From Platanthera guangdongensis (Eukaryota > Streptophyta > Magnoliopsida > Asparagales > Orchidaceae): a DNA stretch of 64,000 bases. A model generated the notes under the pieces. The model saw only the letters and a list, made by a program, of their open reading frames with translations, was not told the DNA's origin and did no database searches. The number at the start of each line of letters is the position of its first letter. The first letter of the stretch is position 1. The position numbers were made by a program, and so were the translations under genes. Shown here piece by piece: positions 11,995 through 23,326 of the stretch. The stretch covers positions 152,336,416 through 152,400,415 of the forward strand of contig CM077149.1 in assembly GCA_039583875.1 (NCBI GenBank). Reading direction: 5' to 3'.

Positions 11995-12368
11995 TCATCT
12001 CAAATGTCTCAAGTGAGTCAAGGATATAGTTCCTATATGAGATGAAAATCTCATATATGTTCCTAGCAACTTCAATGCACAGGAAATACTTAAGATTATT
12101 TAGACAAAGTCAAGTTAAGAGGAAAGGATGGAGAGATCAACTTCCTGTATTCTTATGGCTCAATTACACCAAAGGTTCTAATCTTCTGATGTCAATGGTT
12201 GATGACAAAGTCAAGTTAAGAGGAAAGGATTGAGAGATCACCCTCAAATCACAAATGAAGAATACAAAAGATGAGTCTGATGGTGATCTCGATCTGTTCA
12301 AGTAAGATACTAAGTATTCCTTAACTTTGAGTTATAAGTTTCATGTATATTAAGTTTGAGATATTTAT
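11995..12368. other. Unassigned stretch with a 36-bp direct repeat
   Basis: No gene seen. The sequence GACAAAGTCAAGTTAAGAGG and the bases after it occur at about 12103 and again at 12204, 101 bp apart, with one mismatch over 36 bp. Probably transposon-derived debris. Confidence 0.5.
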
Positions 12369-13905
12369 GTTGGAGCATGTGTTTCACATCTCTTTGTTTA
12401 ATAATAATAAATCTTGATGTGTATTTGACCATGCTTGTCGTATGTTTACAGTGTGCATGAACTACATGCACAATATCCCCATGTACATTGAATAATGAAG
12501 ACGATGCTCTGAACAGAGAGTTAGAGTTCAGAGGTAACATTTATTGCTGGTGGTAGCTTATCAATGAGACGTGATACTTTGTCGATGAGAAGAGAAAGCT
12601 TGTTAGCGAGAAGCGATAATATGTTGACGAGAAGAGTTTATGCTACACATGTCGTTCAAAAAAGATAAATCCACGCAGAAGTGTTGCAACTAGTGGTAGC
12701 CCTGTCGATGATAAGGCACAGAATGTCGGCGAGAAGGGAGTGCCGATAAGAAGGTCATCGCAGCTAGTGAGACGCGCTAATGCTTAGCGCGGGCAGTAGT
12801 ATATTAGTGAGAAGGATATGTCGACGAGATGGGATGGATGGAATAACGATTGGAATGTAAGTGATCGCGATGAACTAATGTGGAGCGCTAGTTCTTAGCG
12901 TGGCACGGTAAGATCACAATACGCCACTTACAACACGCTCAGTGTGGACGATCCACGATTGAGGCCATTACAGCTAGCATGACGCGTCAGTACTTATCGT
13001 GGTGCAGTTGGCCCACGATCTGCCACTTCTACCACATTCTGTGTGCACGATGGAGGCCACGATTATGCACAATATGATACCACGTGGCATAAGCTCTTTG
13101 AGTCTATATAAAGGACAAAATCTTTGATGAATGCACATGTGAACCCAATTCAGCTACAACTCCACTCTTTTGTGAGAGCCATCATCCAAGAGTTCCAGAG
13201 CACTCCCAACTCCAATTTTGAAGATTAAGAGCCTGAGGAAGAATTCCAAACAGTCATCCTACATGAAGAACGCATGCATCAACTTAGATGTTTTATTTTG
13301 GCGAATCTTCATCATCATCTTCAGAGTCCTTCATTAGTGCGTTTTTATTTCTAAATTTACATTATATTCCTTTTTTACTTAATAATTCATTTGTTGGGAA
13401 TTTTCCGCGGTCGTTGGCGACCAGGTCTTTGTGGGGCTTAGATGAAAATTTGTCATGAGTGTTGGCGAGTAGGTTTAGGTTTAGATATAGGGGAGGCTAG
13501 AGGTCGTATCTGGGGTAAGATGTGTTATAGACAATCGATCATTGAGAGAAGGGTCAGTATATAAACCAAATTTTTTTCATGAAGTCTCTATTTCAAGCTT
13601 TATTGAAATCAAAGTTTATGTATTTATCTTTGTGAAATAAAATAAATTTTCTTATTTCCATTATTATTAGGATTTTATTTCATTCAACTATTACAAAGAA
13701 AAAACTGAATTACCACTTTTTCATGAAGGTTCAATCTGTGGAGAGTTAGCACCGCGAGGTATTACCAATCGCTGACGGTAATTAAACGAGTGAAATTTTT
13801 CTCCTTCGCAAATCTTCTCCGAAAAATTTTAAAGTTTTAATTACATTCATAAAGTCCTAATTCACCCCTCCCCTCTTTAGGAGCTCCTAAAAGTCCAGCA
13901 ATCTC
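12369..13905 (+). mobile_element. LTR-like sequence with GTCGACGAGAAG repeats
   Basis: Possible LTR start TGTTGGAGC at 12369. TATATAAAG lies at 13105-13113, and a CACCCCTCCCC stretch before 13890 resembles copia LTR ends. Degenerate copies of GTCGATGAGAAG, GTTGACGAGAAG and GTCGGCGAGAAG fill 12550-12840, another CG-motif repeat in a putative U3 region. No primer site or coding region follows, so the class is uncertain. Confidence 0.4.
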
Positions 13906-13989
13906 TACTTAAAATTTGTCTGATTTTTGTGGATTTGCAATGATTTAGGAAATAAACTGAGATGGATCACAGATCCTCTATTAGATTTG

Positions 13990-14267
13990 TCCAGATGCCT
14001 CCATAGTGCCCTAGATAGAAGTCATGCAGCCGCCCGCAAGCGGCCGGGAAAAGCGCTGCCTCCCGTTCGGCGGGCCCTCGCTGTGCGACCGCCCGCGAGC
14101 AGTCGCGAAGGGCGCGGTCGGCCTCCCGACTGGCCGCTCGCGCCGAGCGGACACCCGCAAGGAGCGCGACCGAAATCTCATTGGTTGCCGCCTCCTCTTC
14201 CCAGTTGACCCCCCGCCACCGATCGCCCCTCTCGGTCGGTACTTTTTCTCCATTCGATCATTCCCGC
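13990..14267. other. GC-rich block without a recognisable gene
   Basis: About 280 bp, far richer in G+C than its neighbours, with repeated CGCCCGCGAGC / GCGAGCGGCC motifs. ORFs on both strands look like composition effects. It abuts an LTR fragment and is probably part of a retroelement. Confidence 0.45.
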
Positions 14268-14518
14268 GTTATAACACCCTGCTCGTTCCAAAGAATATAT
14301 TAGTGGGTCCGGACGGTACCCCACGTCATATTAAACAAACAAAGTAAAGTCTTACTAAATGAATCATAGACCAAGTAACACATCATAGAGTTAAACACTA
14401 GCGGAAGCATTCTTATTTAACCACAAGAGGAATGTCCACTATACATACTGAAAATAAAAACACAACCAAATATTTGTCCTTAAAGTCCTGCAAGTTGTTC
14501 GTATCAAGTGTTTAAACT
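14268..14518 (-). mobile_element. Minus-oriented gypsy LTR fragment
   Basis: Starts TTATAACACCC and shares a long block with 25531-25765 (for example AATGTCCACTATACAT and GTGTTTAAACTT), the end of a gypsy LTR in minus orientation. It is cut exactly where a plus-oriented LTR starts at 14519, so the plus element probably inserted into it. Confidence 0.65.
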
Positions 14519-16408
14519 TGTAACGCCCCAAAAATCGTGTGACGAATTTAATTGTGTTTGGGGTGCATTTAGAGAGTTCAGTCCGCGGTTAGCAGTTTGA
14601 GCTACGAATAACAATCTGGGTTAGGGTTTTCATTTAAAACCTCAAATCCCCCCTTCTAAACCTAACAGCTCCCGATCTCTCTTTCTCTCCCAATTCTCTC
14701 TGCGCCGAACTACAGGAAGGAAGCTCCCGATCTCTCTCTCCCCCTCTCTCGGTTTTTCCTCTCACCCGCAGCAGCAAAGTCGCCGCCCTCTCCCGTCACC
14801 GGCTGGAAGGAGGACCTCCCTCCTCTTTCTCTCCCGTCTCTCCCTCTCATGCTCTCGAGGGCTGCTGCAACAAGGAGGACCTCCCTTCTCTTCTCTTGGC
14901 CGGCCTAGTTGGGTGAAAGCCCAGTCTTGAAGTTGAGGAGCCGTTTTGGAGCTTGAATCGGCCTGTGCAAGCAGGATTCGTGCGTGGACAGCCACTACGA
15001 GAGTTGTTCGCGAGTCCGTGACCAAGTCATGCCTCCGAAACGCACGTCAAGGGTAACGACTTTTCTTCTTGGGGAGGTGAAGCCCTTAATTAACATATTT
15101 TAATGGAAGCTCCACTCCACCAATGGGTGGGGGAAGGGTGCTCTCTGACAGGTCGATGTTTACATCCCCGTTATTAATTACATTAGCACCCGAAAGCGTG
15201 AGTACGGCTTAGGCATGCTGTGTGAAGCACAGCCGGATATGTTGGTCTGGATTGGTGATGTTCTGGGGTTACCGAAGAAGACTCCATGGAAGTTGAATAT
15301 TTCGGAATGGGGGTCTGCCCGGGGCGGCAGTTAGTACTATAGGTGTGCTCCAGGAAACACCCTAATGTTTGCACGAAGTCGTTGGATCGTCGGCATTAAC
15401 TCCCTATGAGTTTTGTCGTGTTTGTGTGAAGCCCGTCTCTCGGAGCTGTAAGGTTAGTGTGTGGAGTTGTGTGCCTTGAGTGCATAACTTAGGTGGCCGC
15501 GAGTGCCACCCTTGTTACATAACAATCAGTTATGTATGTGATAACATATAAGGGGAGGTTGACCCACATCGTGCGTGTTGGGTACGGCGATTTGAGCAAC
15601 GGGCTTGACTGAACTGTACCTGCACTATGTGGTGTAGTACGACTACCTAAGGAAACTGGTGGGTTGCTACAGGCATAGGAGAGAGCCGAGGACCTTGAGT
15701 CACGGCTAGCAAATGCTCAATGTATAGTCATTTAGTCCAGGACTGAGGATGGTGGTGGGACCCGAGGTAGTCTGGTACACCGATAAGGTGCCCTGAGTGC
15801 ATGAGACATTGGGCCGGTTGCATCAACGTTTGTGATGTTTGATGCTTAAATGATACTTACTAGCTTTATGTGATTATGCTAATCCGCTTGTAGGGAAGAG
15901 ACACCGCCATCCCAAGAAAGGGGTGTGGTCATTATAATTTGGTCAGCTCTTGCTGACCGTTTCTTTGTTTGCCACTGCTTGGTGGAATGTTTGTTTGCCT
16001 GTGCTGCAGAGCCGAGCGGGAAATAGCGGGCTGAAACCCTTCTTGTTGCTGGCCCTCGAAGGCCCAATTGTTTGTTTAGTCATTTTTCATGTGTTGTCGG
16101 CCTGCGTGTCGATGTATGAAAACTATTTTATTTGGTTAAACATTATTGATGTAGGGCCTTACGACTAAATCTATGGTTGTTGTATTTCATTCTTAGTGTC
16201 GTGGTTAGTGGACATTCGCCTTTGGACGTGGTTTTTGTATAACTCCTTTTATTCTTCCACTAGAATGCAACTCTGTGTTAGGATGTGTTTTCAAAATTTT
16301 AAGGGTTTTCGGTTTCATTTAGTAACTCTTCCGTCTGTCCGTTTCATATGACGTGGGGCCCTGACCGGACCTTCTGTTATATTATTCTTGACGGATGAGG
16401 GTGTTACA
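14519..16408 (+). mobile_element. 5' LTR of the plus-strand gypsy element
   Basis: About 1890 bp from TGTAACGCCCC to GGGTGTTACA, followed two bases later by a primer site. The second half (about 15555-16300) recurs at 19738-20485 with about 90 % identity by eye, which supports it being an LTR. It shares its start and several internal segments with the LTR at 4241-5659. Confidence 0.8.
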
Positions 16409-16913
16409 ATTTGGTATCAAACTCTGGTGTCATTCTTTCTTATTTGAATTCGTGATCGAATTCCTTTTAAGAGGAGGTGAGCACTCATGTGCGTTGTCAT
16501 TATAACATGAAAAGAACCCATGAATGTCCACCTAGGAATGAAAAACACATATGAAACGCATTCAAAATATTATTTGTGGAACTTGAGCGTTCCTTTGTTT
16601 GTTGTTTGTTATGTCTTTTAGTCACTAAAGTGCTTGTGGCGCAACTATAGGTGACCGGAAGTGGTGTTGAACAGTCCCAAAATCAGCATTCTACGGAGAG
16701 TAATGTACCGACGGAGGTGCCTACACCTCCTCCTTCTGCCGAGATAATCCGTTTAGTTGCGGAAGCTGTGTTTGCTATGATCAATGCGCAGCCAAGAGAG
16801 CATGTACATCCTGTGGTGGCCTCGATGTAGGCTGTCGTAGTTGAGCCAGTGGCGGCGAGGCAAGTGCCTGCTGAGCCTTTGGCGGCAAAGCGAGCAACTA
16901 AAAAGTAGATGAA
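16409..16913 (+). other. Gypsy primer site and untranslated leader
   Basis: TTGGTATCAAACTCTGG at 16411 is a decayed initiator-tRNA primer site just after the LTR. The rest is leader; weak remains of gag N-terminal coding begin at about 16690. Confidence 0.6.
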
Positions 16914-17800
16914 GCATGTGATGAACTTCAATCCTCCTACATTTTTGGGAGTGGAATCACCGACTTAGGTCAAAGATTGGCACTCTCGTACAAAGAGAAC
17001 CATGACGACGACAGAGACGAATGAAGCACAGAAGGTGACCATAGCCACTTTCCAGTAGATGGAGAGGCAAGGCTATGGTGGGATGAGGTGGAGTTGCACC
17101 AACTTACTGGCAGGCAGCTATCTGATGTTTCGATGCAAGAGTTCTCGAGACTATTCTTGGCCAGGTACCTCCCTTACACACAGAGAATTACGTTGGAGAA
17201 TCAGTTTCAGTTCTTGACCCAGAGAGAAGGTTCCGTTGACGACTATTTACATGAGTTCACAAGGTTGGGGTGGTACGCCAGCTTCATGTTTACAGACGAG
17301 GAGCGAAAGACCAACAGATTCTACGAAGGACTGCGAGATGACCTGAGATTGCTTCTCGCAGGCCCGATGACGCATGACTGTCAGGTTTTGGTAAACACTG
17401 CCCGATATTTAGATCAGGACATGAGGAGAGTGCAATGTAAGAAATACTTGGTTGTGAAGAAGCCAAAGTACAAGGTGCCTACCTCTTCGAAGTATGGATT
17501 CCATAGCAGGTGGAACAAGAAGGCTAGGTCATCTGGACCAGCCCCTCCTACCGTTACTTTTGGAGCTACTTCGAGTCGAGGCCCGTTTGCGTGTTATATA
17601 TGTGGCAAGGTGGGGCACTATGCCTGAGAGTGCCATAGTTGCCCTCTGAAGACTGAGAAGAAGATAGGAGCATCTTATGCTGAAAAGGGGAAAGCGGTGG
17701 AGTCATCAACTTCTCATTATACTCCGGCACAGCCTCGAGTCTACAACCTCGGACAGTAGGAGACAATAAAACAGAATGACGTGGTGACATGTATGACATA
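16914..17800 (+). pseudogene. Gypsy gag with zinc knuckle, broken
   Basis: Contains FNPPTF (about 16928), a frame change near 17060, then the retrotransposon gag domain (LWWDEVELHQLTGRQ, FYEGLRDDLRLLL) up to a CCHC zinc knuckle starting CYICGKVGHYA. A TGA at 17625-17627 falls inside the knuckle, at a place where the family has Arg (CGA to TGA). Another stop, TAG at about 16966, fits a CAG to TAG change. Gag packages the element RNA in the related intact elements; this copy cannot make it whole. Confidence 0.85.
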
Positions 17801-17827
17801 GTATAAAGTTTTTACTGCTTTATATAC

Positions 17828-18546
17828 TTGTTATCTTGTGCATTCCTTAACTTGTTTGAATTAGGTTTTGTCCTAATTTGGGATTATCCGGCGAGAGCAC
17901 TATTTGATACATGCGCTTCTCATTTCTTTCTATCCAAGCACTTTATATTGCGCATTGGAGTGCCTTCCATTTTATCAACTAATAGATTGAATGTTTTGCT
18001 GTCTAACAGATGCTTGATGCGTGCGGTTAGGACCTGCTATGTTCGGGTGGGGATAGGGAATCATGATTTTAAGTTTGAAGCATTTGTGTTGCTGATATCC
18101 GAGTTCGACATTATCTTTGGCATGGACTGGCTCTCGAAGCAGCATGCATGTATTGACTGCAACTCGAAGGAAATCACATTGGGACAGGGTACTGAATGTG
18201 AGACCAAATTCGTTGGTATGCGAGGATCGAGAAAGAAACTGATGTCTACTCTCCAAGTGGTTAAAGCGGTTCAGAAGGGAGTGGAGCTATTCTTCACGCT
18301 ATTGGAGGCTGTAGAGCCAAAGTCCCGTCTGAGTGACATTCCTATCGTGTCAGAGTTCGTGTATGTGTTCCCTAAGGATCTCCTCGGGATTCCACCCCAG
18401 CGAGAGATCGACTTCCTTATTGATTTAGTGTCAGGTACGGAACTTGTGTCTCATACACTATATAGAGTGGTGCAAAAGGAGATGACAGAGCTGAAGGTTC
18501 AGCTGCAGGAATTGCTAGAGCAGGGTTACATACGTCCAAGTGGTCA
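17828..18546 (+). pseudogene. Gypsy aspartic protease and RT linker
   Basis: The protease region reads ALFDTCASHFFLS: the catalytic Asp-Thr-Gly has become Asp-Thr-Cys, so even an intact frame should give a dead enzyme. FDIIFGMDWLSKQ and the linker PPQREIDFLIDL follow, leading to RT. A one-base deletion at about 18540-18550 shifts the frame before the RT core. Confidence 0.8.
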
Positions 18547-19698
18547 CCTTGGAGTGCGCCGGTCCTCTTCGTGAAAAAGAAGGATGGGAGCCTGCGTCTA
18601 TGCATTGACTACCGAGAGCTGAACAAGCTGATAAAGAAGAACAAGTATCCGATTCCGAGAATTGATGATTTGTTTGATCAGTTGGCTAGATCAACCGTCT
18701 ACTCAAAGCTGGATCTGAAGTCCGGCTACTATCAGTTGCGTATAAGGGAGAGTGATATTCCCAAGACAGCATTTGGTATATGCTATGGTCAGTATGAGTT
18801 CACTGTGATGTCGTTCGGGTTGACAAATGCGTCATCGATATTCATTGATTTGATGAACAGAACCTTTCGGGAGTATCTGGACCGATTTGTGATAGTCTTC
18901 ATAGATGTCATATTGGTGTACTCGCAGTCAGAGGAGGATCATGCGAACCATTTGAGCTTTGTTTTGCACACCTTGAGGAGGAGTCGACTATATGTCAAGT
19001 TCTCTAAGTGCGAGTTTTGGCTATCGTCTGTGTCGTTTTTCAGTCATGTTGTTAGTGGGGAGGGTATTGTTGTGGATCCGACGAAGATAGCAGCTATACA
19101 AGAGTGGTCTGTGTTGACTACAATGGTGGAAGTCCGGAGTTTCCTGGGACTTGCCGGCTACTATAGGCAGTTCGTGGAGAACTTCTTGCCGATAGCTTTA
19201 CCTCTCACTACCTTGATGAGAAAGATTCAGAAGTTTGTGTGGTCGTCGGAGTGCGCACAAGATTTTGAGGAACTGAAGGGTCGTCTGACCACGACGCCTA
19301 TTTTAAGTTCGCCATGTGGTACGGATGACTACGAGATCTATAACGATGCCTCAGGGAGCGGCTTAGGCTGTGTCCTTCTACAGTTTGGGAAGGTTATAGC
19401 GTACGACTCACGCCAGCTGAAGGTGTATGAGAGTAACTATCTTATCCACGACTTGGAGTTTGCGGCGGTGATATTCGCCCTGAAGCTGTGGCGACATTAT
19501 TTATATGACGTGAAGGTTGACATCTTTACGGATCATAAGAGCCTTAAGTATCTATTAAATCATAAGGAGTTGAATATGCGACAAAGAAGATGGATGGAAT
19601 TCCTCGGAGATTACACTTTCGAGATACATTACACACCAGGGAAGGGGAATGTGGTCGCTGATGCTTTGATTCACAGAACTCCAGCACGAGCAAACTAG
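18547..19698 (+). pseudogene. Gypsy reverse transcriptase and RNase H
   Basis: An open frame of about 375 codons from 18571 carries RT motifs [23 protein letters not shown] and VMSFGLTNA, then RNase H with [23 protein letters not shown] and VADAL. The catalytic box reads FIDV in place of FIDD, so RT should be inactive. The frame ends at 19698 just before an LTR piece at 19738; the integrase domain is completely absent, deleted with the first half of the 3' LTR. Confidence 0.9.
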
Positions 19699-19737
19699 TT
19701 GCGCATGTACGATGAACCTTTAAAACCAGGAATTGGA

Positions 19738-20485
19738 AGCCTTGACCCACGTCGTGCGTGTTGGGTATGACTATTTGAGCAACGGGCTTGACTGAACTGT
19801 ATCTGCACTATGTGGTGTAGTTCGACTACCTAAGGAAACTGGTGGGTTGCTACAGGCATAAGAGAGAGCCGAGGACCTTGAGTCACGACTAGCGAATGCC
19901 TAATGTATTGCCATTCAGTCCAGGACTGCGGATGGTGGTGGGACCCGGGGAAGTCCGGTATACTGATAAGGTGCCCTGAGTGCACGAGACGTTGGGCTGG
20001 TTGCGCCAACGTTTGTGGTGTTCGGTGCTTGAATGACACATTCTAGATTTATGTGATTATGCTAATCCGCTTGCAGGGAAGAAGCACCGCCACCCCGAGA
20101 AAGGGGTGGGGTCATTATAATTTGGTTAGCTCTGGCTGATCGTTGCTTTATTTATCACCGTTTGGTGGAATGTTTGCTTGCAGGTGCTGCAGAGCCGAGC
20201 GAGAAATAACGGGTTGAAGCCCTTCTTGCTGAGCTGGCCCTCAAAAGCCCAATTGTTTGTTTAGTCATTTTTTATGTGTTGCCAGCTTGCATGCCGATGT
20301 ATGAAAACTATTTTATTTGGTTAAACTTATTGATGTAAGGCCTTAAGGCCAAATTTGTGATTGTTGTATTTCATTCTTAGTGCCATGGTTAGTAGATATT
20401 CATCTTTGGGCGTGGTTTTTGTATAACTCATTTTATTCTTCCGCTAGAATGCAACTCTATGTTAGGATGTGTTTTCAAAATGTGT
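19738..20485 (+). mobile_element. 3' LTR remnant of the plus-strand gypsy element
   Basis: Matches about 15555-16300 of the 5' LTR almost base for base, but lacks the LTR start and the last 110 bp. It follows the RNase H end by 40 bp. At 20486-20519 the sequence passes into a minus-strand gypsy integrase. Confidence 0.85.
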
Positions 20486-20519
20486 AGGCACCTCCGCCAC
20501 ACACACTTTAGTCCCAAAA

Positions 20520-22520
20520 TCAGCAACTCTGTGCGCACAAACGAATTATGTCCTCCATAATTTTATTAGTCCTTTCGGTCTGACCATCCATTTGAGGATG
20601 AAAGATCGTGTCAAACTTCAGTTTGGTACCCAATAGTTTGTGGATTAACCTACAATCATTTGATGTAAAACACTCATCCCGGTCACATACGATGCTACGG
20701 GACACACCGTGCAATCGTACTATGTTACCAATATATAGTTTTGCAATTTTTCCACTAAATCTTCTCTCCCATTCAAAATGAGGTGAAACATTTTCGTCAA
20801 ACGGTTTACAATCACCCAAATAGCATTGTTCCCATATTGCGATCTCGGCAAGCCATCCACAAAATCCTTAGAAATATCATCGAATTTCCATTCCGGAATC
20901 GGTAATGACTTCAGAAATCCACTAGGTTTCTGACATTCTGCTTTCATCAATGCACAAGTCTGCCATTTTGTCACAAGAAAGCTATGTCTTTCTTCAATGC
21001 TGGCCACCAAAATAGTTTTTTCATGTCTTTAAACATCCTTGTGCTCCCTAGGTGGATCAAATATTTGGTAAAATGTGCCACGTACATCCATTCTTCTCGT
21101 AATTTGCCAATATTTAGGATGCACAATCGTCCGTCTTTCCACAAAAGACCGTCTTCAAAGAAAAACTCAACATTTGACCCATTCTCGGTCTCTGCCACAC
21201 AACATTTTATGCTTTCATCAAACTCCAACACCAGTCAGATCCTATCTGCAAGGTTATATTGTATCTCCGTCACGTTTAATCATGCATTTGTGATTGTTCT
21301 CCTATCAACACAAGAGATCTTCAAGTACTCTAAGTCACGAATTGGATGCTTATCATGCATCTAAATCTAGTTTGCTTATGTTGGAGCCCTTCAGCTTAAC
21401 ATATCAGTGACTACATTTCTCTTCATGAAGGTGTAATGAATCTCAAAGATTTAGTCCCCAAGGAATTTCATTCACCTCATTTGCCACATATTTAGATATT
21501 TCTAGTTTAATAGATACTTCATGTTCTTTTGGTCTGTAAAGATATCAATCCTCACGCCATATACATAATATTCCTGCAACTTAAGAGCGAATATCACGAC
21601 AGCTAATTTCAAGTTATGGACCGGATAATGTCTCTAATGCACTTTCAACTAGCGAGAGCCGTACACAATAACATTTCCAAATTGACGAAGAACGCCACAT
21701 AAGCCACTACCTGAGGTGTCACTATATATCTTATAACCTTCCGTACTACATGGCGAACAAAGAATTGACGTCGTGGTCAGACGACTCCTCAAAGCTCGTG
21801 TGCACGTTGACGATCAAACAAACTTCTGATCCTCCCTTGTCAAGATTGTGAGAGGTAGAGCCATACTCGAAAAGTTCTCTACGGAGGGTCTATAGTAGCC
21901 GACAAGTCGTAGGAAACTCCGGACTTTCGTCACATTTGTCAAAATATGTCATTCTTGTATCACAACTATCTTTGTCAGATCCACTACAATGCCTTCTCCA
22001 CTAAAAACATAACCTGAGAATGCCACAAATGCTAACCAAAACTCACACTTAAAGAACTTAACATATAGCTGACTCCTCCTCAGGGTATCCAAAATTATGC
22101 GTAAGTGAATCACAAGTTCTTCTTTTGACTGGGAGTAAATTAGTATATTATCAATGAAGACGATCACAAACGGGTCCAAATACTATCTAAAGGTTATGTT
22201 CATCAAATTCATGAATACTGATGACGCATTTGTCAGCCCAAACAACATCACAGTGAACTGATAGTGTTAATAACGAGTACTAAATGACGTTTTGGGAATA
22301 TCACATTTTCTGATTCTCAACTGGTAATAATCGGATTTCAAATCCAGTTTTGTGTACACAATCAATCCAACTAGCTGATCAAACAAATCATCGATTATCA
22401 GAATCAGATAATTGTTCTTCTCTGTCAGCTTATTTAGTTCTCGATAATCTATACATAGATACAAATTTCCATCACTCTTTTCAAAAGAACATGCACTCAA
22501 AGGGGATGAATATAGACGTA
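20520..22520 (-). pseudogene. Second gypsy element: integrase, RNase H and RT
   Basis: Read from 22520 leftward: RT ([22 protein letters not shown], then FIDNILIYS where the second catalytic Asp is Asn), decayed RNase H (about 21400-21900), the integrase HHCC region (about 20971-21231) and the integrase core with KMFHL, HGVSRSIVCDRDE and HPQMDGQTERTN (20520-20830). Frames shift between blocks. The chromodomain/C-terminus and 3' LTR are missing at the left junction. The RT continues to the right of a CACTA insertion. Confidence 0.85.
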
Positions 22521-22523
22521 CAT

Positions 22524-23323
22524 TACTTTTAGAAAAATCTTGATTAGTAAAGAACAAAATTTATTGCTAATTAGCTAAATTCATTTCTAATTAGCTAAAC
22601 TCGTTCCTAATTAGCTAAAATGATTGCTAATTTTAATTAGTAAGGAATTTAGAAATAAAAAATCGTAATTAATATGATGCTAGCTAAATTTAGCAAGAAA
22701 TTTATTTATTTCTAATTAACATGGATTTTTAGGAAAGAATTCTTTTGATACTAATATTTTGTAATTTATTTAATTATTTAATTAAATTAAAATAATATTT
22801 ATATAAGAAATATTTTTTAATGTACACTATACACTTGTTGAGAATTGAACAATAGAGCTCTCATATGTACATTTCTTACTTAACCAACTCTCCTAATTAA
22901 CTAATTTGCACAATACACCTGTTAAGAAGATCGTGCGAGAGGGTGTCGATCTTGGCAGAGAGCAGATATCGAGATTTGAATGGGGGTATCAAGGGCTTCT
23001 TTAATTTGTTTAAGACTTTATAAATACAATTTTTTATTAAAAGTGAGATGAAATATTTGAAGGGAAAAGAATCTTTTCCTTCCTAAATATTTTAATCTAA
23101 AATAATTAATGTGAAAATTTTGAAAGAAAATATTTCGTTTCAATTTAGCATCAAGTATTTTGTAACAAAATAATTCATTGCTATTTTTGTAACGAAATTT
23201 TTTATTACTCTTTTTATAGGTAAAAAAATAAATATCATATACAAAGCTAATTTCGATGCTAATTAACAACAAATTATTTAGCATTCTTGATTTTCGTTGT
23301 TAAATGATATTTTTCTTGTAGTG
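22524..23323 (-). mobile_element. Non-autonomous CACTA transposon
   Basis: The right end, read on the minus strand, is CACTACAAGAAAAATATC, the hallmark of plant CACTA (En/Spm) elements. The left end is decayed (TACTTTTAGAAAAATC). CAT triplets flank it at 22521-22523 and 23324-23326. Removing the insert plus one CAT joins the two halves of the gypsy RT frame (..EQGY / VRLYSS..). The body is 800 bp, AT-rich, with subterminal repeats of CTAATTAGCTAAA and no transposase. Confidence 0.85.
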
Positions 23324-23326
23324 CAT

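Noticed and set aside
13927..14347. GC-rich ORFs of 80-107 codons
   Set aside because: Open on both strands, no domain, next to an LTR fragment; composition effect.
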